Below the pieces are notes generated by a model. The model saw only the letters and a program-made list of their open reading frames with translations. It ran no database searches and was not told where the DNA came from. Positions 17,131-26,307 of a stretch of 57,193 bases of DNA are shown here, one piece after another. The translations under genes were made by a program, and so were the position numbers. Position 1 is the stretch's first letter. Every line of letters starts with the position of its first letter. This stretch comes from Bacteroidaceae bacterium (GTDB lineage: Bacteria; Bacteroidota; Bacteroidia; Bacteroidales; Bacteroidaceae). The stretch covers positions 1 to 57,193 of the forward strand of contig JAFZFO010000002.1 of assembly GCA_017555845.1 (NCBI GenBank), given 5' to 3'.

Positions 17131-18219
17131 TTACAGTTTACGATAGACATTGCAGGTCTGTTCAACCATGCGTTCAAGTGAATACTCTTTACTGAGTGTC
17201 GTTCCTTTCTGTCGCAGCTCCTCACGAAGGTTTTTGCTTGTCAGAACCTCCTTCAGGGTGTCATGCATGGACTGCGCATCGTTGGGGTTGAAATAGACGG
17301 CGGCATCGCCGGCTACCTCGGGGAAACAGCTGGCGTTGCTCAGACATACGGGGCAACCGCCGTTGAATGCCTCCAGAATTGGTATTCCGAATCCCTCATA
17401 GTGTGATGGGAAAACAAAACAGAGTGCATGTCGGTATAGTGATGCCATCTGCGCATCGTTGGCCGAGATGTGTCTCATGCGGTCACTTATGTTCCACTCT
17501 GCAAACTGTTTCAGCTCCGCAGCCGTGAATGGAGCACCTGTGCATACAATCTTGAGTGAAGGGTTGTTGTCCAGTATGGGGCGTATTGCCGAGAGCCATG
17601 GCATGAAGTTCTTGTACCCCTTGCGCTCTCCCACATACAACACATAGTTGTCAAAAAGTTGTGGTGCCACGTCACTTATGGGGCGGTAGCCATGGTGCAC
17701 TACGGTTATCTTTGAGGGGGCGGTACCCAACAGCTCCACAATGTCACGCTTGGTGTTTTCGCTTACCGCGATGATATGGTCGGCCTCGGCGATGAGGCGC
17801 TTTTTGTGCGGAATTGTGCGGTCATAGATGAGTACCTCCTGTGGGTAGCGCTCGAATGTCATGTCGTGTATTGTCAGCACCAAAGGCTTCTGGCGTCTTT
17901 TGATGGCGTCAATAAAGTATGGGTTGTAGTATGTCGGGTGGAATATGTCATAATCACTGTGCTTCACGGCGCGTCTTGACATGCAGTCGTTTGCCAGGGC
18001 GTATATGCGGCGGCGCACACGGTAGTTGTCCGGGAAGGAAATCTTCTTGTATTTGTGCCCGTATGTTTCGGTGACATAGTGGTTCTCGCAGAACTTCATG
18101 GGCATGTCGGCAATGAACTCATCAGCCGGGAGATTGTACATGAGGTCGGCGAAATATCTTGTCACTCCTCCAAAACGCTGGAAGGTAAACATCTGGTTGT
18201 CATACAGAATCTTCTTCAT
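17131..18219 (-). CDS. Family 4 glycosyltransferase
   Basis: A 362-residue retaining GT-B enzyme. Seen: QRFGGVTRYFADL at the N-terminus, as in mannosyltransferase-type GT4 proteins, IHDMTFERYP, HIIAVSENTKRDI, YVGERKGYKNF, and the donor motif FVFPSHYEGFGIPILEAFNGG with the conserved E-x7-E pattern. It starts 1 bp after the flippase stop and is followed closely by another transferase. The N-terminal GGVxRY segment usually marks mannose or rhamnose transfer, but the sugar is not proven. Confidence 0.9.
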   Translation of the reverse strand: MKKILYDNQMFTFQRFGGVTRYFADLMYNLPADEFIADMPMKFCENHYVTETYGHKYKKISFPDNYRVRRRIYALANDCMSRRAVKHSDYDIFHPTYYNPYFIDAIKRRQKPLVLTIHDMTFERYPQEVLIYDRTIPHKKRLIAEADHIIAVSENTKRDIVELLGTAPSKITVVHHGYRPISDVAPQLFDNYVLYVGERKGYKNFMPWLSAIRPILDNNPSLKIVCTGAPFTAAELKQFAEWNISDRMRHISANDAQMASLYRHALCFVFPSHYEGFGIPILEAFNGGCPVCLSNASCFPEVAGDAAVYFNPNDAQSMHDTLKEVLTSKNLREELRQKGTTLSKEYSLERMVEQTCNVYRKL

Positions 18220-18220
18220 A

Positions 18221-19678
18221 TCACAGGTCTACTTTACGTTTGAATATGAAATTTGCTATCTCGCAGAGCTCTTTGCTGCGTGCAATCCATGCAATGGCTA
18301 TGTACAACGATGCGGCTATGGCAATTCTTGCCAGTAGCAATGTGCACATGTCGTCAATGGAGAGTGTCAGGTGGTGCGTCGCCACCATCACAGCCATTGC
18401 TAAAGACAGATAGGGGAGGGTGTCTGTCAGGAACATCCTGATATTCAGCTTTATCTCCTTTTGTGCAAAGTAGTGCCATACAAAGAGCCACATGGCATTG
18501 AATATGCAGTATGCGACAATCATGTTCTTGATGCCATAGGGGTGCAGGATGAGCAGCAGGGCCAGTGTCAGCACTCCCTGTATTATGGTGCACCACATGA
18601 AGATGGCAGCTTTGCCGCGGCTTACAAGCAGGTTCGTGAACATTGACTGCAGGGGCATGAATGCTCCCCAGATGGCCAGTACCTGCAACATCTGTGCGCT
18701 CTCAATCCATTTCTCGGTGATGACCACGACAATCAATTCCTTTGATACCAATGAAAGTCCAAGCATCAGGGGGAATGCCACGAATGCCGTGAAACGCAAC
18801 ATCTTGCGGAATACACGCAATTGGCGTTCGCTGTCATCCACAACCTTTGCCAGTACTGGCTGTGCGACAGCATTTACCATTCCGTTTACCACCTCGCCAC
18901 CCATATTGAACCATTCGGCAGCCTTGACATAGTTGCCCACATCCTTTGGATAGTATTTTCCGAGGATGAATGAGAATATGTTCCAGTTGAAGCGTTGGAA
19001 CAGGTTGGTTATAAGCAGGCGGTAACTGAACGCGAACAGGTATTTCAATGGTCGGAAATTTATCCTGAAACTTGGTCGCCAAGGGGTAAAATACCAGCAC
19101 ACCACACTCCTTACCAGCACATATGTGATGCTTTGTGTCGCAATTCCCCAATATGAGTAGCCGTTCAAGGCAAGTATGATGCCGGTTATTCCCGATATGG
19201 TAATTGAAAGTATCAAGGAAATGGACTTCTCCTTTACCTTGAGTTCGCGGAACAGGTATGCCGATGGTGCAATGCCGAAACCGGCAATGACAAAACCGAG
19301 GAAATTGTAGCGTGACAGGTCAACAAGTTCCGGTTGGTTGAAGAAAGCGGCAATAAGTGGAGCGCATGCATAAAGCACCGCATACATGAACAGTGAGATC
19401 AGGATATTGAACCAGAATACGGCGTTGTAGTCATCGTGTCCCACTGTCTTGCGGTTTGCTATCGCTGCCACGAATCCGCTGTCCTGCAAAGAACCGGCAA
19501 TTGCCGTAAAGATGGCAAGCATTCCAATGGGACAATAGTCCTCCGGGGTAAGGATACGTGCCAGATAGATGCCGAAGACAAGGCTCAGCAACTGACACAC
19601 AGAATTGCTTATACCGCCCCAAAGCATTCCCTTTGCGACGGTGTGTTTCAGACTGTGTGCGTTGCTTTCCTTTGTCAT
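18221..19678 (-). CDS. wzx: Wzx-like lipid-linked oligosaccharide flippase
   Basis: A 485-residue inner-membrane protein of the polysaccharide transporter (MATE/MOP) superfamily with about 14 hydrophobic helices. The start (HTVAKGMLWGGISNSVCQLLSLVFGIYLARIL followed by TPEDY) is the typical opening of Wzx and lipopolysaccharide flippases. It moves a finished lipid-linked glycan from the cytosolic to the periplasmic leaflet. It lies 13 bp after metG and 1 bp before a GT4 gene, which makes it the first glycan gene of the operon. Confidence 0.88.
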   Translation of the reverse strand: MTKESNAHSLKHTVAKGMLWGGISNSVCQLLSLVFGIYLARILTPEDYCPIGMLAIFTAIAGSLQDSGFVAAIANRKTVGHDDYNAVFWFNILISLFMYAVLYACAPLIAAFFNQPELVDLSRYNFLGFVIAGFGIAPSAYLFRELKVKEKSISLILSITISGITGIILALNGYSYWGIATQSITYVLVRSVVCWYFTPWRPSFRINFRPLKYLFAFSYRLLITNLFQRFNWNIFSFILGKYYPKDVGNYVKAAEWFNMGGEVVNGMVNAVAQPVLAKVVDDSERQLRVFRKMLRFTAFVAFPLMLGLSLVSKELIVVVITEKWIESAQMLQVLAIWGAFMPLQSMFTNLLVSRGKAAIFMWCTIIQGVLTLALLLILHPYGIKNMIVAYCIFNAMWLFVWHYFAQKEIKLNIRMFLTDTLPYLSLAMAVMVATHHLTLSIDDMCTLLLARIAIAASLYIAIAWIARSKELCEIANFIFKRKVDL

Positions 19679-19691
19679 CGTATCTTTATTG

Positions 19692-21749
19692 TTACTTTAT
19701 CTCACTACCTGGTTTTGCTGTTGGAGCAACGGTGAGCAATGAGAGCTTGCCCTCGTTGTCCTCGGCGCTCAGGATCATACCCTCGCTCACAATGCCGCGC
19801 ATTGTGCGTGGAGGCAGGTTGGCGATGAAACATACCTGCTTGCCTACGAGTTCCTCGGGGTTGAAGTGTTTTGCTACACCCGAAAGGATTGTGCGTGTGG
19901 CAAGGCCGTCGTCAATCTTGAACTGCAACAGCTTGTCGGCCTTTGGAACCTTTGTGCACTCAAGGACTGTACCCACGCGCATGTCGAGTTTCATGAAGTC
20001 ATCGAATGTACACTCGGGGCGTATTGGGTTTGCCTTGTAGTTGGCTGCCTCGTTCTCTTTCTTGATGCGCTCAAGACGGTCAAGCTGTGCCTGGATGGTC
20101 TCGTCCTCGATCTTCTCGAACAACAGGCCAACCTCGCCAAGTTCGTGACCCTCGGCAAGCAGAGTGGTGCTGCCGAGGCTTGTCCACTCGAAGTTGTTGA
20201 TGTTGAGCATCTCGCGCAACTTCTTGCTGCTGAATGGCAGGAATGGCTCGAATACGATAGCGAGGTTTGCTACAAGCTGCAAAGAGAGGTTGAGGATTGT
20301 TGCAACGCGGCCCATGTCGGTCTTTGCAAGTTTCCAAGGCTCGGTCTCGGCAAGGTAACGGTTACCGATGCGTGCAAGCTCCATGGCCTCCTTCTGTGCC
20401 TCGCGGAACTTGTACTGGTCGAGAAGGTTCTCTACTCTCTCCTTTACATTCACGAATTCGTCAACGATGGCCTTGTCATAGTCTGTGAGCTCGCCGCAGG
20501 CTGGAACCTTGCCGTCGAAATATTTCTTTGTGAGTACAAGAGCGCGGTTCACGAAGTTTCCGTAAACGGCAACAAGCTCGTTGTTGTTGCGTGCCTGGAA
20601 ATCCTTCCATGTGAAGTTGTTGTCCTTTGTCTCGGGCGCGTTGGCTGTGAGTACATAACGCAATACGTCCTGCTTGCCGGGGAAATCAACAAGATACTCG
20701 TTCAACCATACCGCCCAGTTGCGTGATGTCGAGATCTTGTCATCCTCGAGGTTAAGGAACTCGTTGCTTGGTACATTCTCGGGCATCACATACTTGCCGT
20801 GAGCCTTCATCATTACTGGGAAGATGATACAGTGGAACACAATGTTGTCCTTACCGATGAAGTGTACAAGGCATGTATCCTCGTTCTGCCACCACTGCTC
20901 CCATGTACCATGCTTCTCGGGGTCCTTGTCGCAGAGTTCCTTTGTGTTCGAGATGTATCCGATGGGGGCGTCGAACCAAACATAGAGAACCTTGCCGTCA
21001 GCACCTTCTACGGGTACGGGGATTCCCCAATCGAGGTCGCGTGTCATTGCACGTGGCTGCAGGTCCATGTCGAGCCAGCTCTTGCACTGGCCGTATACGT
21101 TAGGACGCCACTCCTTGTGGTTTTCAAGAATCCACTCCTTGAGCCACTGCTGGTACTCGTTGAGTGGCAGATACCAGTTCTTGGTTTCTTTAAGTATAGG
21201 CGCTTCGCCGGTCTCCTTTGAGCGTGGGTTGATGAGCTCTGTTGGCTCAAGTGCACGGCCGCAACCCTCCTCGCACTGGTTTCCATAGGCCTGTTTGTGG
21301 CAGTATGGGCACTCGCCTACAACGTCACGGTCGGTAAGGAACTTTTCGTTCTTCACATCGTAGAACTGCATTGAGGTCTGCTCTACAAGCTTGCCGTCAT
21401 CATAGAGCTTGCGGAAGAACTCTGACGCGAATTTGTGATGGGTGTCGGATGTTGTGCGTGAATATACATCGAAAGAGATGCCGAATCCCTCGAACGAATC
21501 CTTGATGATGTTGTGATAGCGGTCTACCACATCCTGTGGAGTGATACCCTCTTTGCGGGCGCGCTGTGTAACAGGTACACCATGCTCGTCGCTACCGCCG
21601 ATGAAGAGTACATCCTCGCCTTTGAGGCGCAGGTAACGCACATAGATGTCGGCAGGCACATAAACACCTGCAAGGTGACCGATGTGGACAGGACCGTTTG
21701 CGTATGGCAGGGCCGATGTCACAAGTGTTCTTTTGAATTTCTTTTCCAT
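19692..21749 (-). CDS. metG: Methionyl-tRNA synthetase
   Basis: Charges tRNA-Met; 685 residues from the ATG at 21749 ([19 protein letters not shown]). The frame runs to 21812, but that lies inside the predicted promoter. Seen: HIGH motif as HIGH in [10 protein letters not shown], the zinc knuckle CPYC...CEEGC, the KMSKS loop as KISTS, the anticodon-binding helical domain, and a C-terminal OB-fold tRNA-binding domain (about 580-685, [12 protein letters not shown]) that allows dimerisation. It is the first gene of the operon with the flippase and glycosyltransferases, an arrangement that ties a housekeeping promoter to glycan genes. Confidence 0.96.
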   Translation of the reverse strand: MEKKFKRTLVTSALPYANGPVHIGHLAGVYVPADIYVRYLRLKGEDVLFIGGSDEHGVPVTQRARKEGITPQDVVDRYHNIIKDSFEGFGISFDVYSRTTSDTHHKFASEFFRKLYDDGKLVEQTSMQFYDVKNEKFLTDRDVVGECPYCHKQAYGNQCEEGCGRALEPTELINPRSKETGEAPILKETKNWYLPLNEYQQWLKEWILENHKEWRPNVYGQCKSWLDMDLQPRAMTRDLDWGIPVPVEGADGKVLYVWFDAPIGYISNTKELCDKDPEKHGTWEQWWQNEDTCLVHFIGKDNIVFHCIIFPVMMKAHGKYVMPENVPSNEFLNLEDDKISTSRNWAVWLNEYLVDFPGKQDVLRYVLTANAPETKDNNFTWKDFQARNNNELVAVYGNFVNRALVLTKKYFDGKVPACGELTDYDKAIVDEFVNVKERVENLLDQYKFREAQKEAMELARIGNRYLAETEPWKLAKTDMGRVATILNLSLQLVANLAIVFEPFLPFSSKKLREMLNINNFEWTSLGSTTLLAEGHELGEVGLLFEKIEDETIQAQLDRLERIKKENEAANYKANPIRPECTFDDFMKLDMRVGTVLECTKVPKADKLLQFKIDDGLATRTILSGVAKHFNPEELVGKQVCFIANLPPRTMRGIVSEGMILSAEDNEGKLSLLTVAPTAKPGSEIK

Positions 21750-21809
21750 TTCTGTTATGTTTTTTAATTTGTTATTGCCTGGAAAGTGACCGCGTAATGC
21801 GGTAAAGTA

Positions 21810-21817
21810 CAAAAGTA
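21810..21817 (-). promoter_or_regulatory. Candidate -7 element for metG operon
   Basis: TACTTTTG on the minus strand matches TAnnTTTG and lies 61 bp before the metG start. The -33 element is not clear, so confidence is moderate. Confidence 0.45.
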
Positions 21818-21890
21818 GTTATTTTATTTTAAAAAGCGGGCATGCGCGCGGGAAAGAAATTCTTAATTTTATGGTGCCCGGGTTGCCGGG

Positions 21891-21922
21891 GTTGTCATTG
21901 TGGATAAAAAAGATTACTTTTG
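21891..21922 (+). promoter_or_regulatory. Bacteroidetes-type promoter for the acyltransferase gene
   Basis: GTTG (-33), 20 bp, TACTTTTG (-7). It lies 70 bp before the start codon, divergent from the metG promoter. Confidence 0.6.
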
Positions 21923-21991
21923 CCGGTGGCTTAAAAGGTTGTGCCATAGCCTTTTGCCTTTTTGAATTTTAATGCCAAATAAAACGGATTT

Positions 21992-23143
21992 ATGAAAAAC
22001 ACTGTTTTTGCTGATACAAAACCTCATTATCAGTTACTTGACGGCTTGCGCGGCGTAGCGGCGATCCTTGTGGTCTTCTATCATATATTTGAGGGATTTG
22101 CTTTCGCCGAACTCACGAATGGAGCAGGGGATGGCCTGATAACCACGCTAAACCATGGACATATTGCCGTAGATTTCTTCTTCATCCTTTCAGGCTTTGT
22201 CATAAGCTATGCCTATGATGACCGCTGGGCGAATATGGGTACGTGGCAGTTCCTGAAGCGCCGCCTTGTGCGTCTGCATCCTATGCTTGTGATGGGTGCT
22301 GTTATCGGTGTTGTCGCATTTGCTGCTGTCGGGTTCGGGAAGTGGGACGGCACAACGGCGTCAACCGGTTGGGTAATGGTGGCAATGCTGCTTACAATGT
22401 TCATGATACCGGCTGTTCCGGGTGTGCCTTACGAGGTGCGCGGCAATGGTGAGATGTTTCCGTTGAATGGTCCTGCATGGTCATTGTTCTTTGAGTATTT
22501 GGGCAATGTCATATATGCGCTGATAATACGTCGACTATCTATAAAAATCCTTACAATTCTGACAATTGTTTTGGGCTGTATTCACGCATGGTTCTTTGTC
22601 GGCAATGTATCGGGGTATGATATGGTCGGCGTGGGATGGACCATTGATGATGTGAACTTCTGGGGCGGATTGGTACGTATGCTTTTCCCGTTTACAGTGG
22701 GTATGTTGCTTGCCCGTACATTCAAACCACATAAGGTTAAAGGTGCGTTCTGGATCTGCAGTGTAATATTGGTTGCGCTGTTTGCTATGCCATATATTCC
22801 ATCAGATGGCAAAGTAAGTCTTAACAGCCTTTACGAGGTTGTTTGCATTGCAGTGATATTCCCGGCTGTCGTGTGGTTGGGTGCTTGTGGCATGTGCGGG
22901 AATGTTGCCGCCAAAGCAAGCTGCCTGTTGGGGGATATTTCATATCCGCTATACATTGTCCATTATCCTGTAATGTACATTTTCTATGCTTGGCTCATTG
23001 AGAAAAAATATTACACTTTGCAGTCGTGTCCAGGGGTGGTTGTGCTTGTTGTCGTTTCAAGCATAGTGCTTGCACTCTTGTGCCTTAAACTGTATGATGA
23101 GCCTATGCGCAGGTGGCTTACACGGAAAATGCAAAAGAAATAA
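21992..23143 (+). CDS. Acyltransferase family 3 membrane protein (OafA/YrhL type)
   Basis: A 383-residue integral membrane protein with about ten helices that transfers acyl groups, often acetyl, to sugars of envelope glycans. Seen: YQLLDGLRGVAAILVVFYHIFEGF with the conserved Arg and catalytic His of family 3, HGHIAVDFFFILSGFVISYAYDDRW, and RRLVRLHPM. It has its own promoter and terminator, so it is monocistronic. Located beside the divergent glycan operon, it may modify that glycan; this is inference. Confidence 0.88.
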   Translation: MKNTVFADTKPHYQLLDGLRGVAAILVVFYHIFEGFAFAELTNGAGDGLITTLNHGHIAVDFFFILSGFVISYAYDDRWANMGTWQFLKRRLVRLHPMLVMGAVIGVVAFAAVGFGKWDGTTASTGWVMVAMLLTMFMIPAVPGVPYEVRGNGEMFPLNGPAWSLFFEYLGNVIYALIIRRLSIKILTILTIVLGCIHAWFFVGNVSGYDMVGVGWTIDDVNFWGGLVRMLFPFTVGMLLARTFKPHKVKGAFWICSVILVALFAMPYIPSDGKVSLNSLYEVVCIAVIFPAVVWLGACGMCGNVAAKASCLLGDISYPLYIVHYPVMYIFYAWLIEKKYYTLQSCPGVVVLVVVSSIVLALLCLKLYDEPMRRWLTRKMQKK

Positions 23144-23148
23144 CAGTG

Positions 23149-23178
23149 AAAAGAGCGGCTTTGAGGGCTGCTCTTTTT
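23149..23178 (+). terminator. Intrinsic terminator after the acyltransferase
   Basis: An 11-bp stem with one G-T pair (AAAAGAGCGGC with GCTGCTCTTTT, loop of 7) is followed by TTGTTATTTTAT. Confidence 0.85.
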
Positions 23179-23221
23179 GTTATTTTATAATTAAATTGAT
23201 ATTTTTAAGTAAAAAAATAGT

Positions 23222-23229
23222 TATCTTCG
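23222..23229 (+). promoter_or_regulatory. Candidate -7 element for dapB-lepB-wbqC
   Basis: TATCTTCG, one mismatch to TAnnTTTG, lies 20 bp before dapB. A TTG at 23196-23198 is a loosely spaced -33. Confidence 0.4.
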
Positions 23230-23249
23230 CGGAAATAAAAAACAGGAAT

Positions 23250-24005
23250 ATGAAAATAGCACTTATAGGATATGGAAAAATGGGCAAGACTATCGAGAGG
23301 ATTGCCCTTGAGAGAGGACACGAGATTGTGTCAATTATCGACGTTGACAACCTTGACGATTTCAACAGTGAGGCATTCAAGAGTGCCGATGTTGCAATTG
23401 AATTTACAGCACCACATGTTGCGTATGACAACTGCATAAAGGCAATGGAGGCCGGCGTGAAAGTTGTCAGTGGAAGCACAGGCTGGTTCCAGCAGCACGA
23501 GGCCGAGATGCGCGAGAAATGCGAGAAAGAGGGCAAGACTCTGTTCTGGTCAAGCAATTTCAGTCTTGGCGTTGCAATCTTTGCTGCGGTTAACCGCTAC
23601 CTCGCCAAAATAATGAGCAACTTTGACAACTATAAAGTCAGTATGGAGGAGACTCATCATATTCACAAGCTCGATGCTCCAAGCGGAACTGCCATCACTC
23701 TTGCCGAGGGCATCCTTGAGAATATTGTCCACAAGACAAGCTGGGTAATGGGTGACCTTACCAATCCCGATGGCTCCGTGACCAAGGGTAACGTTCCCGG
23801 ACCCACTGAGATTAAGATTGACGCAATACGCCGCGACGAAGTGCCCGGTATCCACACCGTAACATACGATTCTGATGCCGATACCATAACAATTACCCAC
23901 GATGCGCATAACCGTAGCGGCTTTGCCTTGGGTGCGGTGATTGCGGCTGAATATACTGTAGGGCATAGCGGCATGCTTGGCATGAAGGATTTGATTGATT
24001 TCTAA
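23250..24005 (+). CDS. dapB: 4-hydroxy-tetrahydrodipicolinate reductase
   Basis: NAD(P)H-dependent step of lysine and meso-diaminopimelate synthesis in the cytosol. 251 residues from the ATG at 23250 (MKIALIGYGKMGKTIE); upstream codons of the open frame lie before the terminator of the previous gene and are not used. Seen: Rossmann motif G7-Y-G9-K-M-G12, SGSTGW, and the signature EETHHIHKLDAPSGT (His136/His137, Lys140, 145-SGT-147) that holds the catalytic His and Lys. The C-terminal HDAHNRSGFALGA segment is standard. lepB follows after 14 bp. Confidence 0.95.
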   Translation: MKIALIGYGKMGKTIERIALERGHEIVSIIDVDNLDDFNSEAFKSADVAIEFTAPHVAYDNCIKAMEAGVKVVSGSTGWFQQHEAEMREKCEKEGKTLFWSSNFSLGVAIFAAVNRYLAKIMSNFDNYKVSMEETHHIHKLDAPSGTAITLAEGILENIVHKTSWVMGDLTNPDGSVTKGNVPGPTEIKIDAIRRDEVPGIHTVTYDSDADTITITHDAHNRSGFALGAVIAAEYTVGHSGMLGMKDLIDF

Positions 24006-24019
24006 AAAAAAGTTCGTTG

Positions 24020-25570
24020 ATGGAGTACGGTTTCAGCATTTTCGGTAAAACAGTCAAGGTCAGTACAACCCGCAAGTCGCTCGTCAAGATGTGCGTCTAT
24101 CTTGCGCTCTACATAGCTTTTCTCATTTGGGTAAAAAGTTGGATGGGTGTGGTTGTGATTCCGTTCATCGTGGACAATTATACAACGCATCTGATACCTT
24201 GGAAGTGGTGGAAGAAATGGGAGAGCAAGACCGCCCGTAACGTGATGAGCTGGGTCGATTCAATTGTTTTTGCCCTGGTTGCAGTATATTTCGTACACAT
24301 CTATTTCTTCCAGAATTATGTAATTCCCACATCTTCTCTTGAAAAGACTTTGCTTGTCGGCGACTATCTTTTTGTGAGCAAGATGAACTATGGTCCTCGC
24401 AAGCCCCAGACTCCATTGAGCATGCCGCTCACACAGCACACCATGCCTGTTGTTGGTGGCAAGAGCTATATTGATGCCGTGCAGTGGGATTATGAGCGCG
24501 TGCAAGGGTTTGAAGGCATTGAGCGTGATGATATTGTGGTGTTCAATTACCCTGCCGGCGATGTCGCTACAACCAATCCTGCTGTCATTGATGTGCATAC
24601 CATGTGTTATGCCTACGGAATGGAACTCAATCCGCAGTTGTCGGGTGTCGAAGCCATGCCGGCAGGCGAGGCATATCCTTACTACAAGAAAATCTACGAA
24701 GACGGTCTCAAGTATATAGAGGCATACCCCGAGGAGTTTGGCGAACTTGTCAATCGTCCGGTTGACCGTCGCGAGAATTATGTGAAACGTTGCATCGGCT
24801 TGCCGGGCGAAGTTCTTGAAATCAGAAACAAGTCAATCTATATCAATGGCAAAGAGCTTGAAAGACAAAAGAATGTGCAGTATAACTATAACGTTGTGCT
24901 GACAAGGCCGTTGACCGAGGAACAGCGACATGATTTGGGTATAAGCAAGGATGATCTGCAGGCTTTGCAGGCGGTTTATCCACATAATATCACAAAAGAG
25001 GCGCGGCTTGTGTTGGGCTTGTCGCAGGGTTTTGTGGATTCGTTGCGTAATGCAAACAGAATGATACTTGTAGGTCAGTTGCCGTTGACCGTTGAGACAT
25101 ACGACCGTCTCAAGGCCGACAAGCGCCTGTGCAAGAGTATAAAGATTGCTGACCAGAACTCGACATTCGGTATCTATCCGCTTAACGGAAATACAGGATG
25201 GACTGTTGACAACTATGGTCCAGTGTGGATCCCAAAGCGCGGCGAGAGCGTAGAACTCACTCCCGAGAATATCGCCATATATGAGCGTCCTATCGTTGCA
25301 TACGAGGGTAATAGCCTTGAGGTCAAGGATGGTAAGATCCTAATCAATGGCAATGAGGCTGACAGCTATACATTCAAGATGGACTACTATTGGATGATGG
25401 GCGACAATCGTCATAACAGCGCCGATTCGCGTTGTTGGGGTTTTGTGCCCGAGGACCACATTGTTGGCAAGGCGCTGTTCGTGTGGCTCTCTCTTGACAA
25501 GGACCGTGGCTGGTTCAATGGCAAACTTCGCCTGAGCCGTATGTTCCGTAGTGTAGGTTCTTTCGATTGA
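24020..25570 (+). CDS. lepB: Signal peptidase I, long Bacteroidetes form
   Basis: Membrane protease that removes signal peptides from exported proteins. 516 residues from the ATG at 24020 (MEYGFSIFG); a TTG one codon earlier is less likely. Seen: two N-terminal membrane segments (about 29-58 and 75-98), the catalytic Ser106 in IPTSSLEKTL, and the general-base Lys256 in NYVKRCIGLPGE. The last box is MMGDNRHNSADSRCWG. About 170 residues are inserted between the Lys box and the last box, and further residues between the Ser and Lys boxes; family members in other phyla are about 200-320 long. It lies between dapB and wbqC. Confidence 0.93.
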   Translation: MEYGFSIFGKTVKVSTTRKSLVKMCVYLALYIAFLIWVKSWMGVVVIPFIVDNYTTHLIPWKWWKKWESKTARNVMSWVDSIVFALVAVYFVHIYFFQNYVIPTSSLEKTLLVGDYLFVSKMNYGPRKPQTPLSMPLTQHTMPVVGGKSYIDAVQWDYERVQGFEGIERDDIVVFNYPAGDVATTNPAVIDVHTMCYAYGMELNPQLSGVEAMPAGEAYPYYKKIYEDGLKYIEAYPEEFGELVNRPVDRRENYVKRCIGLPGEVLEIRNKSIYINGKELERQKNVQYNYNVVLTRPLTEEQRHDLGISKDDLQALQAVYPHNITKEARLVLGLSQGFVDSLRNANRMILVGQLPLTVETYDRLKADKRLCKSIKIADQNSTFGIYPLNGNTGWTVDNYGPVWIPKRGESVELTPENIAIYERPIVAYEGNSLEVKDGKILINGNEADSYTFKMDYYWMMGDNRHNSADSRCWGFVPEDHIVGKALFVWLSLDKDRGWFNGKLRLSRMFRSVGSFD

Positions 25571-25577
25571 TATTTCC

Positions 25578-26198
25578 ATGGATATATTGGCTCATCCTCT
25601 TTATCTGGCACCTATTCCATTGTATGTGCAGCTGTATGCGGCAGATGCATTGCTGGTGGACGATGTCTCTCCATTTGTGAAGCAGACATACCGCAGCCGT
25701 GCAGTGATTGCAACCGAAAACGGGTCGCAGCAGTTGACTATACCGGTTGTGCATGATGGGGGCAAGATGACCATGCGCGATGTGCGTATCAGTGAACATG
25801 GCAACTGGAGGCATCAGCATTGGAATGCCATTGTAAGTGCCTATCGCAAGAGTCCTTTCTTCGAATATTATGCCGATGACTTCGCTCATTTCTATGAGGA
25901 GCGTGATGGTTTCCTCTTGGATTTCAACCTTCGCCTGCATGGAGTTGTAAGCGAACTTCTGGGGCTTGACAGGGGTGTGAAGTTCCTTTCCGATGAGGTT
26001 GCTGATGCTGCTGTAGACTTGCGACGCATTGCCGAGCCAAAGGCTTTGGAGACGTTCGATGGCGTGGCGCAGCAGTCCTATTATCAGGTGTTCGCGCAAC
26101 GCAATGGTTTCATCCCGTCATTGAGCATTGCCGATCTGCTTTTCAATATGGGTCCCGAGGGGCTTCTGGTACTGCGCGACAGCGTGCTCGCAAAGTGA
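25578..26198 (+). CDS. WbqC-like family protein
   Basis: A 206-residue cytosolic protein matching the WbqC family, which occurs in O-antigen and surface glycan loci and whose activity is not established. Seen: the N-terminal HPLYLAPIPLYVQLYAADALLVDDVSPFVKQ pattern (split by a short turn), TYRSRAVIATENGSQQLTIPV, HWNAIVSAYRKSPFFEYY and YYQVFAQRNGFIPSLSIADLLFNMGPEG near the end. These are the conserved blocks of the family. It starts 7 bp after lepB and is the last gene of the dapB operon. Confidence 0.85.
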   Translation: MDILAHPLYLAPIPLYVQLYAADALLVDDVSPFVKQTYRSRAVIATENGSQQLTIPVVHDGGKMTMRDVRISEHGNWRHQHWNAIVSAYRKSPFFEYYADDFAHFYEERDGFLLDFNLRLHGVVSELLGLDRGVKFLSDEVADAAVDLRRIAEPKALETFDGVAQQSYYQVFAQRNGFIPSLSIADLLFNMGPEGLLVLRDSVLAK

Positions 26199-26228
26199 AT
26201 TGAGCGGGTAAAAAATAGCGCAACTTAT

Positions 26229-26259
26229 TTTGAACTCCAAGCACCTTGCATTATCTTTG
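26229..26259 (+). promoter_or_regulatory. Consensus Bacteroidetes promoter for metF-holB-ricT-gldH
   Basis: TTTG (-33), exactly 19 bp, TATCTTTG (-7): one of the two cleanest promoters in the window. The predicted transcript start is near 26266, giving a leader of about 42 nt with no riboswitch fold recognised. Confidence 0.8.
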
Positions 26260-26307
26260 TATTTGTGATAAAAGGGTTTGTTGTGCCCTTGTGAAAGTAA
26301 AAAAGAT

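Noticed and set aside
19866..20726. 286-residue plus-strand ORF opposite metG
   Set aside because: It lies wholly antisense to a clearly coding methionyl-tRNA synthetase; its Cys/Val/Leu-rich sequence is the usual shadow of the other strand and has no promoter or family features.
26260..26307. Riboswitch (SAM or cobalamin type) before metF
   Set aside because: The leader is only about 42 nt and has no conserved riboswitch core.
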